From VAZQ01 sp963753575 (GTDB lineage Bacteria; Pseudomonadota; Alphaproteobacteria; Rhizobiales; Xanthobacteraceae), in the NCBI GenBank assembly GCA_963753575.1, contig CAVWCR010000003.1, positions 3,534,001 to 3,598,000 of the forward strand: a stretch of 64,000 nucleotides of DNA, read 5' to 3'. The position numbers were made by a program, and so were the translations under genes. Below, piece after piece: positions 1 to 8,370 of this stretch (position 1 is the first letter of the stretch; every line of letters starts with the position of its first letter). The notes beneath the pieces are model-generated. The model did not search any database. It had not been told where the DNA came from and saw only the letters and a list, made by a program, of their open reading frames with translations.

Positions 1-229
1 GCTCCTCGGCAAGAAGACGCTTGGCCTCCTTCCGGGCATCGGCGAGTGAGACGCCATGTTCGCTATAGCGGCCAATCGTCGTGCGGAGCCGTTTGCGACC
101 CCGGATGACGAACCAGGTTTTGCGATTTTTGCCAACCCGAAGACCGAAGGCCGGTGTAGTCTCGTCGTAGTAGGTGCCGGGGGCGCTAAGCCGCGACACC
201 GCAATATCTGTGAGGTGTATGCGCGGCAT
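1..229 (-). CDS. Tyrosine recombinase/integrase, N-terminal part (cut by window edge)
   Basis: The first 76 residues read MPRIHLTDIAVSRL, then a YYDETTPAFGLRVGKNRKTWFVIRG-like stretch, then TTIGRYSEHGVSLADARKEA. This matches the N-terminal DUF4102 arm-DNA-binding domain of island- and prophage-type tyrosine recombinases. The catalytic domain lies outside the window to the left. The ATG at 227-229 faces a truncated tRNA-Arg gene about 145 bp away on the same strand. An integrase placed just downstream of a tRNA 5' half is the classic layout at the end of an integrated element. Function is inferred from the N-terminal domain only, so whether the gene is intact is unknown. Confidence 0.82.
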   Translation of the reverse strand, partial: MPRIHLTDIAVSRLSAPGTYYDETTPAFGLRVGKNRKTWFVIRGRKRLRTTIGRYSEHGVSLADARKEAKRLLAEE

Positions 230-374
230 TTTTTGCTCCGTTTTCGCTCCCACATCGTGCTGATAAGCCAGAGAGCATCTGGGGCTACTATAGCGGAGAA
301 ATCCCCATTTTATAAGGGTTTCTTGCGGTTATGGCGGGGCACGGCGGAGCACCGTGAGACTTGCAATTTTCGAA
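230..374. other. Integrase leader / attachment-site flank
   Basis: This AT-richer gap lies between the integrase start and the broken tRNA. It holds a small hairpin (CACGG, 7-nt loop, CCGTG, around 336-354) and no convincing reading frame. It presumably carries the integrase promoter and the element-side half of the attachment site. Confidence 0.4.
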
Positions 375-413
375 TTAGGAAACCGGTGCTCTATCCAGCT
401 GAGCTACGGGACC
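375..413 (-). tRNA. 5' half of tRNA-Arg(CCT), interrupted at the anticodon loop
   Basis: On the minus strand the sequence has a GGTCCCG acceptor strand, a normal D arm (GCTC/GAGC) and the 5' strand of the anticodon stem. The anticodon loop TTCCTAA (375-381) gives anticodon CCT at 377-379. The expected ACCGG 3' stem is missing and is replaced by TTCGAAAATTGC. No CGGGACC acceptor 3' strand occurs in the next 300 bp. The gene is therefore broken in the anticodon loop, the usual crossover point of tRNA-targeting integrases, and the integrase at 1-229 sits on the disrupted side. It is probably an att junction whose 3' half was lost or lies elsewhere. Confidence 0.75.
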
Positions 414-601
414 GCTCGCCCATAAATGGATGATGCGGCGCGCCTTGGCAACGACCTTCTGCCGCAGGTTGCGGGCGGCCGCGGGCGCCGACTCTGGTCT
501 CAAGTCTGGCCTTGCGCAGCGTTCTTGGCCTACCATCAAGCGCAGAGCCGGGCCGATCTCATGCACAGTTGGCCGGCGTCCCCCATCAGGAGCCCCTCAT
601 T

Positions 602-1123
602 GTGACAAGCGAGCGGACCGCCAAACTGGCTGATAAGAATTTCTGGAACGAGCTGATCGCGCTGCGCGACCGCCAGCGCGAGCAGCGCAGCAAAGCCGTG
701 CAGGTGGTGCGGCTCGCCGAGCTGCCGCTCGAGAGCAACGAGCAGGGCCTGATGCGCTGGTACCTGCACCCGGCGATCACCGACACGGTGCTCTCCACGC
801 TCTCGATCTACCGGCAGGAGATCCCGCCCGGCAGCCGCTCCGGGCGGCTGAAATTCCAGGGCGGGCAGATCCTGTTCATCGTCGAGGGCCGCGGCCACAC
901 CATGCTCGACGGCGTCAAGCATGCCTGGGAGGCCGGCGACGTCGTCAACCTGCCATGCAAGCGCGACGGCATCGTGGTGCAGCACTTCAACGACGATCCG
1001 GCCTCGCCTGCCGTGTTCATGGCGGTCGAGCCCAATCTCTTCGCCGCCACCAGCGTCGATCGCGGCTGCGGATTCCACCAACTGGAGCAGTCGCCGGACT
1101 ACCGGCGGCCGGCAGCGGAGTAA
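602..1123 (+). CDS. Cupin-domain protein, first of a tandem pair
   Basis: The 173-residue protein has a single cupin barrel. Its second half reads GGQILFIVEGRGHTMLDGV, then WEAGDVVNLP and VVQHFNDDP, which are the beta-strand/turn motifs of cupin_2 proteins. The GTG at 602 is chosen because AGGAG lies 8 nt upstream (589-593); the frame is open 90 nt further upstream but without an RBS. The next gene starts 5 nt downstream and encodes a related cupin, so the two are probably co-transcribed and may form a heteromer. A Bug-type binding protein and a VOC protein follow, which suggests ring-cleavage or sugar-acid catabolism. The substrate is unknown. Confidence 0.78.
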   Translation: MTSERTAKLADKNFWNELIALRDRQREQRSKAVQVVRLAELPLESNEQGLMRWYLHPAITDTVLSTLSIYRQEIPPGSRSGRLKFQGGQILFIVEGRGHTMLDGVKHAWEAGDVVNLPCKRDGIVVQHFNDDPASPAVFMAVEPNLFAATSVDRGCGFHQLEQSPDYRRPAAE

Positions 1124-1128
1124 AAGCC

Positions 1129-1647
1129 ATGGCCGAAATCGAACGCACGCGCGAGCGCGGACGCGGCACGATCCCGGAAACGCCCTACGAGATATTCATC
1201 CGCAGCCGGCGCGAATTTCTGGAACGCCAGGAGACCGGCCAGGTGGTGGTGAAACCGTCCGACCGCGAGTTCTACATCACGCGGCAGGGCCGGCTGATGT
1301 ATCACCTCAATCCAGAGATTCATAAGAACACGCCGCTGCAGGACTGGCGCGTGTTCTCGCACGACCTGAAGACGCAATCCGGCAAACATCGCCACCAGGG
1401 CGGCCTCGTCATCTATGTGATCATCGGCCAGGGCTATTCGGTGGTCGACGGCGAGCGCATCGACTGGCAGGCCGGCGACCTCCTGCTGCTTCCGATCAAG
1501 CCGGGCGGCGTCGAGCATCAGCACTTCAACATCAATCCGGGCTCGGAGTGCCGCTGGATCGCATTCTCCTACATGCCGTTCTTCGATCACGTGGCATCGG
1601 AGTTCACCCAGACCGAGGTCTCGCCGCTGTTCAAGGCGCAAGGCTGA
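1129..1647 (+). CDS. Cupin-domain protein, second of a tandem pair
   Basis: This 172-residue cupin protein carries SGKHRHQGGLVIYVIIGQGYSVVDGERIDWQAGDLLLLP in segments, then a VEHQHFNINP motif. The paired histidines in KHRHQGG and EHQHF fit the two metal-binding cupin motifs, so a metal-dependent enzyme is plausible. The start is the ATG 5 nt after the stop of the upstream cupin, in operon-like spacing. The two genes resemble halves of bicupin dioxygenases such as gentisate 1,2-dioxygenase, but I cannot assign a substrate from the sequence. Confidence 0.78.
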   Translation: MAEIERTRERGRGTIPETPYEIFIRSRREFLERQETGQVVVKPSDREFYITRQGRLMYHLNPEIHKNTPLQDWRVFSHDLKTQSGKHRHQGGLVIYVIIGQGYSVVDGERIDWQAGDLLLLPIKPGGVEHQHFNINPGSECRWIAFSYMPFFDHVASEFTQTEVSPLFKAQG

Positions 1648-1670
1648 TGCTGCGCAACAGAGAATATCTA

Positions 1671-1807
1671 TCGTGTCCCGGCCGAGCGCCATGAGCGCGT
1701 TCCCGCGCGTCTTCGACGCGCTATGGCGCGAGAGCCGGGACCCATCTTGTTGCAAGTCACCAGAAACGGATGGGTCCCGGCTCTCGCTTCGCTCGTCCGG
1801 GACACGA
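1671..1807. repeat. Nested palindromic intergenic repeat
   Basis: Two nested inverted repeats fill the gap before the next gene. The inner arms (1728-1745 and 1770-1787) are 18 bp and perfect, with core GAGAGCCGGGACCCAT. The outer arms (1671-1687 and 1791-1807) match at 16 of 17 bp (TCGTGTCCCGG core). This looks like a dispersed palindromic element of the kind common in Bradyrhizobium-like genomes. It could fold into a long hairpin in the transcript between the cupin genes and the binding-protein gene. Confidence 0.75.
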
Positions 1808-1829
1808 AGAGCACCCTGCAAAGGACACG

Positions 1830-2849
1830 ATGATGAAGACAGCCCTCGCCTTCCATATTGCCATCGCGATCTCGATCGCCACAACGACTGCGTCCGCGCA
1901 GACGCCGGAGGAGTTCTACCACGGCAGGACCATCAACCTTGTCATCCCGAATGCGCCGGGCGGCTCATTCGATCTCTATGCGCGGCTCGCCGCCAATCAC
2001 CTCGGCCGCTTCATTCCCGGCCATCCGTCGATCGTGGCGCAGAACATGCCGGGCGCCGCCGGCATGTTGGCTGCGAACTACCTCGCGGGCGTGGCGCCGA
2101 AGGACGGTTCGGTGCTCGCGGTGCTCGTTCCCAACATTACGCTCGCGCAGATCCTGGGCGTGTCGTCGATCGCCTATGACACCCGCCGCTTCAACTGGAT
2201 CGGGCGGATCATCGCCACCACCGCGACGCTGTTCACCTGGCACACCTCCGGCACCAAGACGCTCGCCGACCTCAAGACCCGCCAGACGCTCGTCGCCTCA
2301 ACCGGCCCGCTGAGCCAGGCGGAGATCAACTCGACCATGCTCAACGGCGTGGTCGGCACCAAGTTCAAGCTCGTGCGCGGCTATCGCGGCAGCGGGGAAG
2401 CGGCGCTCGCGGTCGAGCGCGGCGAAGCCGACGGCACGCTGATGCCGTGGGAGTTCCTCAAGTCGGCGCATGCCGACTGGCTCCGCGACAAGAAGATTTC
2501 GATCGTGGCGCGTTACGTGCGCCGGCCGATCCCGGAAAGGCCGGACGTGCGCTCGGTCTACGACCTTGCCGAGACGACCGAACAGGCGAACGTGCTGCGG
2601 CTCTTCCTCGGCGCCGACGAGATGGGCCATCCGATCGCGATGCCGCCGGAGACGCCGCGCGATCGGGTCGATGCGGTGCGCAACGCCCTCACGATGATGG
2701 TCAAGGACCCCGAGTTCCTGGCCGACGCGAAGAAGCGCAAGCTCGATCTCCTGCCGGGCAGCCATGAAGAGCTGGAAAAGACGGTCGCTGACGCGTTTGC
2801 GGCCTCGCCCGCCGAGATCGCGATCGCGAAGAAGTACTACAAGCGGTGA
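1830..2849 (+). CDS. Tripartite tricarboxylate transporter (Bug-type) substrate-binding protein 1
   Basis: The 339-residue protein starts with a Sec signal peptide (MMKTALAFH to TTASAQ). The Bug/TctC fold follows: TINLVIPNAPGGSFDLYAR, then VAQNMPGAAGMLAANYL and later AREA-like periplasmic lobes. The family captures carboxylates in the periplasm and delivers them to TctA/TctB permeases. There are no permease genes nearby, so it must rely on a distant TctAB pair or work in sensing. The ATG at 1830 has AAGGA at 1821. It is closest in motif order to the binding proteins at 6420 and 8371 (NMPGAG, Y-V-A-DG-V). Confidence 0.88.
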   Translation: MMKTALAFHIAIAISIATTTASAQTPEEFYHGRTINLVIPNAPGGSFDLYARLAANHLGRFIPGHPSIVAQNMPGAAGMLAANYLAGVAPKDGSVLAVLVPNITLAQILGVSSIAYDTRRFNWIGRIIATTATLFTWHTSGTKTLADLKTRQTLVASTGPLSQAEINSTMLNGVVGTKFKLVRGYRGSGEAALAVERGEADGTLMPWEFLKSAHADWLRDKKISIVARYVRRPIPERPDVRSVYDLAETTEQANVLRLFLGADEMGHPIAMPPETPRDRVDAVRNALTMMVKDPEFLADAKKRKLDLLPGSHEELEKTVADAFAASPAEIAIAKKYYKR

Positions 2850-2865
2850 TGCTCACCCTTTGGGC

Positions 2866-2902
2866 GTCGTCCCCGCCTTCGCGTCGCCTTCGCGGGGACG
2901 AC
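2866..2902. repeat. GTCCCCGC-family palindrome
   Basis: GTCGTCCCCGC at 2866-2876 is mirrored by GCGGGGACGAC at 2892-2902, with a 15-nt spacer. It is one copy of the dispersed palindrome also seen near 11.4, 14.35, 14.7, 27.3, 56.4 and 58.3 kb. It lies between convergent genes. Confidence 0.75.
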
Positions 2903-2935
2903 AGGAAAGAGAAAAACTGATCAGCCTCGTTTCCG

Positions 2936-3826
2936 TTATGGATATCCCGGGAACGTCCCGAACGAGCCGAAGCCCCAATAGGCGCGCAGCGTGTCGGCGG
3001 GCCACACCTTCGGCCGCTGCGGGAAATCCTCGTGCCAGGGCCGCGGCTCGAAATAGCCGAGCTCCTCGTCGCGCATGATGTCCATCTCGCAGAACAGCTC
3101 GACGCGCTGGTCGTCCGGATTGCGATGATAGGCCGCGACGTTGTGGCCGACGACATGGCGGATCGGACCCCAGACCAGCTGGATGCCGTTGCGGGCGAGA
3201 AAGTCCGAGGAGCGCTGCAGCTCCGCCATGTCGCGCACCTCGAACGCCATGTGATGCAGCCGCGCCTCCTCGTAGCGCACGAAGTTCACGGTGTGGTGGT
3301 CGACGCCGCAGCGCAGGAACGAAAATCGGTCGCCCATCCAGTCCGACACGCGAAAGCCGAGGATGTCGGTGTAGAAGCTCGTCACCTTCTGCACGTCGGG
3401 ATGGCGCGATGCGAGATGGCCGAACTTCTGCGGCATGATGCCCTGCTCCACCGTATCGTGCTTGGCGAAGCGGTAGTCGGCATAGACCTCGATCAGCGTG
3501 CCCTTCGGATCGGTGAACGTGAGCGCTTGCGCGACGCCGGGCGAAATGTCGCCGCGCCGTTCGCTCGCGATCCCCGCTTGGTTGAGCGCCTTCTGCACGT
3601 CGGCAAGCTCGCTGCCGGGCGCGACCTGGAACGCGACACGCGTGAGATTGGCATTCTCGCCGCGCTCGACCGCGATCGCCTCCTCGCCGAACTTGGTCGC
3701 CAGGAAGACGCGATCCTTGTCACGCTCGACCACGGTGAGCCCGACGATCCGGGTCCAGTAGTCAACGATTCGCTCAAGGTCGGGCGTGTTGAACGTCGCG
3801 TGCCCGAGCCGCTTCACCCTTATCAT
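2936..3826 (-). CDS. VOC-family protein (extradiol catechol dioxygenase-like)
   Basis: Two tandem VOC (glyoxalase/bleomycin-resistance/dioxygenase) modules are visible in 296 residues. The first starts KRLGHATFNTPDLERIVDYW; the second starts FGHLASRHPDVQKVTSFYTDILGF and contains HHMAFEV and VELFCEMD. The HLA, HHMAF and VELFCE positions correspond to the His-His-Glu iron ligands of type I extradiol dioxygenases. A ring-cleavage role is therefore plausible, but the aromatic substrate is not predictable. I chose the ATG at 3826 (MIRVKRLGH); another ATG at 3844 adds MGGTVA and also has a G-rich ribosome-binding site. The gene is convergent with the binding protein at 1830. Confidence 0.8.
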   Translation of the reverse strand: MIRVKRLGHATFNTPDLERIVDYWTRIVGLTVVERDKDRVFLATKFGEEAIAVERGENANLTRVAFQVAPGSELADVQKALNQAGIASERRGDISPGVAQALTFTDPKGTLIEVYADYRFAKHDTVEQGIMPQKFGHLASRHPDVQKVTSFYTDILGFRVSDWMGDRFSFLRCGVDHHTVNFVRYEEARLHHMAFEVRDMAELQRSSDFLARNGIQLVWGPIRHVVGHNVAAYHRNPDDQRVELFCEMDIMRDEELGYFEPRPWHEDFPQRPKVWPADTLRAYWGFGSFGTFPGYP

Positions 3827-4047
3827 CGCAACTGTCCCCCCCATCGCATTCCCCCGATACCACCCGCGGCAATTTGCCTGTGAACCGTGAGCTCCCGTTG
3901 ATACGCGCGTGGACGCCAATCCGGCAACGTCCGCCACCGCGCGATCCAGGGATGCAGCAGGACATGGCCGCTCCTTCATACAACAGACGCATAAATGCCG
4001 TATTGTTGCCCTAGTCATTACCGGGTGTTCACTTGTGTGAGGTTGGC

Positions 4048-4848
4048 GTGCGAGTTGCGTGCGGAGTGATTGCGCTTTGCGCCACCATTGCGGGGGCGCA
4101 CGCCCAGGATGTCAGGGCAGAAACCGCTTGTCGGTTCGAGGGCCTCGGCTCCGGCAGGGTCGCCAACGTCCTGGACGGACGCAGTTTCGTGCTCAAGGAC
4201 GGGCGCGAAGTCCGCATTGCCGCCATCGAGGTTCCCCCCGTACCGGTAGCGAACCAGCCCACGACCGCGGGCGCCGCCGCCAAAGCAGCCCTTGAGGTGC
4301 TGCTGGCGGGCCAGATGGTCGAGCTCCAAGGCCCATTTCAATCCACCGACCGGTACGAACGCACCATTGCCTTTGTGCAGCGGGCCGGAACGAAGGAATT
4401 GGTCGGCCATACCATGCTGGCCCTGGGCCTTGCCCGGGTTGCGGCCCGGGTCGGGAACGCTGCCTGTGCGGCAGAACTCCTCTCACGAGAGCGTGTGGCC
4501 CGCACCGCCAAGCTTGGTCTCTGGGCCGATCCGAGGTATGGGGTAAGGGAGGCCGGGGACGGCCTCCAATTGCTGGCGGCACTGGGGCATTTCACGGTTG
4601 TGGAAGGTCGAGTCTTGTCGGTCCGCGAAAGCGGAGGCACGATATACTTGAATTTCGGACGACGGTGGTCCGACGCGCTCACGGTCACGATATCGAAACG
4701 GCAGGAGCGCATCTTCGCCGCGGCCGGGATTGGGCCCAGGCGGCTTGAGAATCATATGGTGCGCGTCCGAGGGTGGATCGAGGAGCGCAATGGTCCGAGG
4801 ATCGAGGCGAGCCGACCAGAGCAGATTGAGGTTGCCGGACTGAACTGA
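4048..4848 (+). CDS. Secreted staphylococcal-nuclease-like (SNase/thermonuclease) domain protein
   Basis: The protein has a signal peptide (VRVACGVIALCATIAGAHA) and then an SNase-type OB fold. VLDGRSFVLKDGREVRIAAIEVPP carries the Arg and Glu of the catalytic set, and STDRYERTIAFV supplies the second Arg. The C-terminal half (VVEGRVLSVRESGGTIYLNFG) looks like an extra beta module. The GTG at 4048 is preceded by GAGG and gives a clean signal peptide; a TTG at 4033 is an alternative. The stop overlaps the start of the next gene (TGATG), so the two are translationally coupled. It may act as a periplasmic nuclease or a nucleic-acid-binding protein. Confidence 0.8.
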   Translation: MRVACGVIALCATIAGAHAQDVRAETACRFEGLGSGRVANVLDGRSFVLKDGREVRIAAIEVPPVPVANQPTTAGAAAKAALEVLLAGQMVELQGPFQSTDRYERTIAFVQRAGTKELVGHTMLALGLARVAARVGNAACAAELLSRERVARTAKLGLWADPRYGVREAGDGLQLLAALGHFTVVEGRVLSVRESGGTIYLNFGRRWSDALTVTISKRQERIFAAAGIGPRRLENHMVRVRGWIEERNGPRIEASRPEQIEVAGLN

Positions 4849-6332
4849 TGCAAGAGGTCAAAGGCAGGCAGGACAGGCAGACCCAGACGATCGGCGTAGG
4901 CCGCGCGTCGGTGCTTGCGCTCTGCTTTGTGCTTGGCGGATGCTTTATGGTCGGGGCACCGGTCGACCGCCGGGTCACACTGCCCGATCCGCCGAAGGAC
5001 TCCGGCGCCCCGCCGCCGGCCGTGCGCGAGCATCAGCGCATCCTCTCGGCCTATGGCGGGACCTACGAAGACGAGCACCTGGAGGCCCTGGTCCGGCAGA
5101 CGGTCGACAAACTGGTCGCCGCCTCGGAGCGGCCTGACCAGCGCTACCGAATTACCATCCTGAACTCGCCGGCGATCAACGCCTTCGCGTTGCCGAGCGG
5201 ACAGCTTTACGTCACCCGCGGCCTGATCTCGCTCGCCAACGACACCTCCGAGCTTGCCTCCGTGCTTTCGCACGAGATGGCGCATGTGATTGCGCAGCAC
5301 GCGACCATCCGCGAGGACAAGGCGCGCCAGGTGGCGCTGGTCACACGCGTGTTCGACAACCTCGGCAACGATCCGGAGACGACCGCGCTGGCGCTCGCCA
5401 AGTCGAAGATCGCGCTCGCAAGCTTCTCGCGCGCGCAGGAATTCGAAGCGGACGGGATCGGCGTCGGCATCGCGGCACGCGCCGGGTACGATCCCTATGG
5501 TGCGGTGCGGTTCCTCACCTCCATGGGCCGTAACTCCGAGCTCAAGCCGAATACGCGGGTGCAACTCGACCCGCGCGCTCCCGATTTCCTGTCGTCGCAT
5601 CCGGCCACGCCGCAGCGCATCCGCAACGCGCAGTCCAATGCCCGGCAGTACAGCGCGCCTGGCGGCGGCGAGCGCGACCGCGAGGCCTATCTCGCCAGCA
5701 TCGATGGCCTCATCTACGGCGAGGATCCGAGCGAGGGATTCGCGCGCGGACGCCGCTTCCTGCATCCCAAGCTCGGCTTCACGTTCCTGGCGCCAGTTGG
5801 CTTCACGCTCGACAACACCGCGCAGGCCATCCTGGGCGTCAAGGAAGGCGGCGGCCAGGCGTTGCGACTCGACGTGGTGCGTGTCCCGGCCGAGCAAAAG
5901 CTCTCCGAGTATCTGACGTCCGGCTGGATCGAGGGCATCGACCCGAGGTCGTTAGAGGATCTCGGCGTCAACGGCTTTCCGGCCGCAACGGCGATCGCCA
6001 AAGGCGACCAGTGGTCATTCCGAATCTATGCGGTCCGCTTCAGCACCGACGTCTATCGCTTCATTTTCGCGGCCAAGCGCATGACGCCGGACGTCGACAG
6101 GACCTTCCACGATTCAGTCGTGAGCTTCCGCCGCATGAGCCTGGCCGAGACGAGCTCTGCCAAGCCGCTGCGGCTGCGGGTGGTGACCGTCGGCGAGGGG
6201 GATACGGTCGAGACGATGGCCAACCGGATGGCGATTCATGACCGCCCGCTCGATCGCTTCCGCGTGCTCAACGGCCTGACGACCGCCGACCGGCTGAGGC
6301 CAGGCGACCGGGTCAAAATCGTGACGGAATAG
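4848..6332 (+). CDS. M48-family metalloprotease lipoprotein with C-terminal LysM domain
   Basis: This is a 494-residue BepA/LoiP-like M48 peptidase. A lipoprotein signal (LALCFVLGGC) targets it to the periplasmic face of a membrane. The zinc motif HEMAHVIAQH lies around residues 142-151 and the third ligand in EFEADGIGVGIAARAGYDP around 197. The last 50 residues (VVTVGEGDTVETMANRM to RPGDRVKIV) form a LysM-type peptidoglycan-binding module, giving a wall-tethered protease. M48 proteases of this type handle misfolded outer-membrane proteins. The ATG overlaps the stop of the SNase gene, and co-expression with it is likely. Confidence 0.9.
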   Translation: MQEVKGRQDRQTQTIGVGRASVLALCFVLGGCFMVGAPVDRRVTLPDPPKDSGAPPPAVREHQRILSAYGGTYEDEHLEALVRQTVDKLVAASERPDQRYRITILNSPAINAFALPSGQLYVTRGLISLANDTSELASVLSHEMAHVIAQHATIREDKARQVALVTRVFDNLGNDPETTALALAKSKIALASFSRAQEFEADGIGVGIAARAGYDPYGAVRFLTSMGRNSELKPNTRVQLDPRAPDFLSSHPATPQRIRNAQSNARQYSAPGGGERDREAYLASIDGLIYGEDPSEGFARGRRFLHPKLGFTFLAPVGFTLDNTAQAILGVKEGGGQALRLDVVRVPAEQKLSEYLTSGWIEGIDPRSLEDLGVNGFPAATAIAKGDQWSFRIYAVRFSTDVYRFIFAAKRMTPDVDRTFHDSVVSFRRMSLAETSSAKPLRLRVVTVGEGDTVETMANRMAIHDRPLDRFRVLNGLTTADRLRPGDRVKIVTE

Positions 6333-6419
6333 CCCACGGCCGTTGGCGCCGTGCGAGGGCTGTCATGATCTGCCGGCGTTTCAATCGGCGCGAAAGCACA
6401 AGGAAGCACGGCAACTTGG

Positions 6420-7460
6420 CTATTCAGCCTGGGTGGCTCGCTCGGCACGCTTGACGATCGCCTTGGGCGTCGCAACCGCTTCGGCCACCAGCTTGGTGAT
6501 GCTCTCTCCGGTCTGCGGCGTCACCTCGAATCCCATGGTCTCCGCCTCCTTCAGGAACGCCGGCTCCTTCATGGTGGCATCGAACGCGCGCCGCAGCGCC
6601 TCGACCCGATCGGCCGGCACGCCCGGGGGCGCCATCAGGGGCCGCCCCAGGCGCGTATTGCCGGAGAAGAAGGTCATCACCTGGCGCTGCTCGTCGGTCT
6701 TGAGGAATTCAAAGATCGTCGGTGCATCGAGCCACGTCACCCGATCGGGCTCCATGTTGAACAGAATGCGCATCTGCCCGGTCTCGACCCACTGCCGGCG
6801 CGCACCGACCGGTCCGCCCACGCTGTTGACGAAGCCGCCAACCTCGCCGCGCGTCACCGCCAGCACGACATCGCCGGGCGAGCGATAGCCCTGCACGATC
6901 TTGAGCTTCATGCCGAGCAGGTGCTTGAGAAGGAGCGCCGCCGCCGTCACGCCCTGCGCACCGCCGGGCGCCCCCACGATCAGCTCGCGCACAAACAGGT
7001 CCGACACCTTCTCAAAGCCCGACTTCGTCGACACGAACAATACGCGATGGTTGATCTCAGGACTGCCGAGCCAATTGAACCGCGCGGGATCATAGCGCAC
7101 GTTGGCAAGCCCCATGACGGCCGCATCGGTCATGTTGCGCGAGACCATTCCGATCACCGTGCCGTCGCGGGCCGCCACGTTGTAGAGGTGGTTGGTCGCA
7201 ATGATATGTCCCGCGCCCGGCATGTTCTCGACGATGAGCGACGGACTGCCGGGGATGTGACGCGTGATATGCCGCCCGATCAGGCGCGCCCAGCGGTCAT
7301 ACTCCTGCCCGGTGGCGGTTCCGACGATGAACTTGATCTGCTTGCCGCGATAGAACTCGGCAGGCGATTGCGCGAGCGCTGGCGCGAGCGACATCGAGAA
7401 GGCCAGCACAGTCAGTGCGGTCAGTGCGGACGATGCCGCTTGCATTCCAGGCTTTGTCAT
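6420..7460 (-). CDS. Bug-type substrate-binding protein 2
   Basis: The 346-residue periplasmic binding protein has a signal peptide ending PALAQ and then FYRGKQIKFIVGTATGQEYDRWARL. VENMPGAGHIIATNHLYNVAARDGTVIGM follows in segments. It is strikingly similar to the protein at 8371-9384, and the two flank an esterase gene on the same strand, as if by duplication. Its ATG overlaps the stop of the esterase gene by 4 nt, so it is translated from the same message. Bug proteins bind small carboxylates; the ligand may be a product of the neighbouring esterase, which is inference. Confidence 0.88.
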   Translation of the reverse strand: MTKPGMQAASSALTALTVLAFSMSLAPALAQSPAEFYRGKQIKFIVGTATGQEYDRWARLIGRHITRHIPGSPSLIVENMPGAGHIIATNHLYNVAARDGTVIGMVSRNMTDAAVMGLANVRYDPARFNWLGSPEINHRVLFVSTKSGFEKVSDLFVRELIVGAPGGAQGVTAAALLLKHLLGMKLKIVQGYRSPGDVVLAVTRGEVGGFVNSVGGPVGARRQWVETGQMRILFNMEPDRVTWLDAPTIFEFLKTDEQRQVMTFFSGNTRLGRPLMAPPGVPADRVEALRRAFDATMKEPAFLKEAETMGFEVTPQTGESITKLVAEAVATPKAIVKRAERATQAE

Positions 7461-8365
7461 GCGGACACCGGGACAGTCTCGTGAACAAACGCCGCGACGC
7501 GCTCGAGCGCCGCGATCGATTGCGGCAGGTCGGGATGCTCGGTCGTGAAGTGGAGCGGCGCGTCGTAATACTCGAGCGCGATCCGGCCGCCCGCCCGGCG
7601 ATAGCGGTCGGCGAACCGTTGCGCCTCGCTGCCGTCAAAACCCGAAGCGGGGTCACGATAGTCGTGGATCAGATCGTTGGCGCCCTGGATCCAGAGCGCC
7701 GGCGGCGTCGCAACCGCCTCGCCACGCTCCAGCGCCAGCAGCGGGCTGCCTTCACGCATGGCCGCTTCGCTGGTCCAGTACGCCATGCTGAGCCGCATGG
7801 TACGCGGCGGCCAGTCCGGCGGGTTCGGACCTTCGCTCAGCCGCCGCGCATTATGGTGCCGCCCGAGCGGATTGATCACGGGCCAGAACATCGCGACGCA
7901 ACGCACGCCGGCGTCGACGTCGGGCGATTCGGGCGGCAAGGCAATCGCCGCGTAGCGCGAGTCGCGCGGCCGCATCGCGGTCAGCATCGCCAGATGGCCG
8001 CCGCTCGAGCTGCCGGAGATGCCGACGAGGTCAGGACGGGTCTTCATACGCTGCGCATGCGCCTTCACCCAGCGCACCGCATAGTTGATGTCCTGCAGCG
8101 ACTTCGGATAGCCGCCGGCCCCCTGCCGGAAATCGAGCGCCGCCACCGCGATCCCGTTCGCGGCCAGCGCCTCGTGATGAATGCTGCCGCGCGTGCGGTC
8201 GTTCTCCGTCCACACGCCGCCGTGCAGCTCGATCATGGCTGGGAACGGACCGGTACCGTGCGGCCGATAGAGCCGTACGAACAGCGGCTGGTCACCGTGG
8301 CGGAGATATTCGACATCCTCGATATCGAAGGTGGACTGTTTCGCCTGCACGGCTTCGGTCAGCAT
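7457..8365 (-). CDS. Alpha/beta hydrolase (HSL-type esterase)
   Basis: The 302-residue protein shows the HGG oxyanion motif (IELHGGVW, residues 48-50) and the nucleophile elbow GISGSSSGGH (Ser near 120). ALWIQGANDLIHDY supplies the Asp and APLHFTTEH the His. Together these indicate a hormone-sensitive-lipase-like esterase with a full catalytic triad and no signal peptide. It sits between two near-identical binding-protein genes in one operon (5-nt gap upstream, 4-nt overlap downstream). A concerted role in taking up and hydrolysing an ester or its acid is a reasonable inference. Confidence 0.87.
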   Translation of the reverse strand: MLTEAVQAKQSTFDIEDVEYLRHGDQPLFVRLYRPHGTGPFPAMIELHGGVWTENDRTRGSIHHEALAANGIAVAALDFRQGAGGYPKSLQDINYAVRWVKAHAQRMKTRPDLVGISGSSSGGHLAMLTAMRPRDSRYAAIALPPESPDVDAGVRCVAMFWPVINPLGRHHNARRLSEGPNPPDWPPRTMRLSMAYWTSEAAMREGSPLLALERGEAVATPPALWIQGANDLIHDYRDPASGFDGSEAQRFADRYRRAGGRIALEYYDAPLHFTTEHPDLPQSIAALERVAAFVHETVPVSA

Positions 8366-8370
8366 CCTTG

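Noticed and set aside
230..413. Group I intron in the tRNA-Arg(CCT) anticodon loop, known in other alphaproteobacteria
   Set aside because: The integrase gene begins only 145 bp after the break, there is no group I core sequence (no P7/P3-like pairing region visible), and no 3' exon is found.
375..566. Minus-strand open frame ending SGPVAQLDRAPVS
   Set aside because: The GPVAQLDRA peptide is the translation of a tRNA D-arm region, so this is tRNA DNA read as protein and not a gene.
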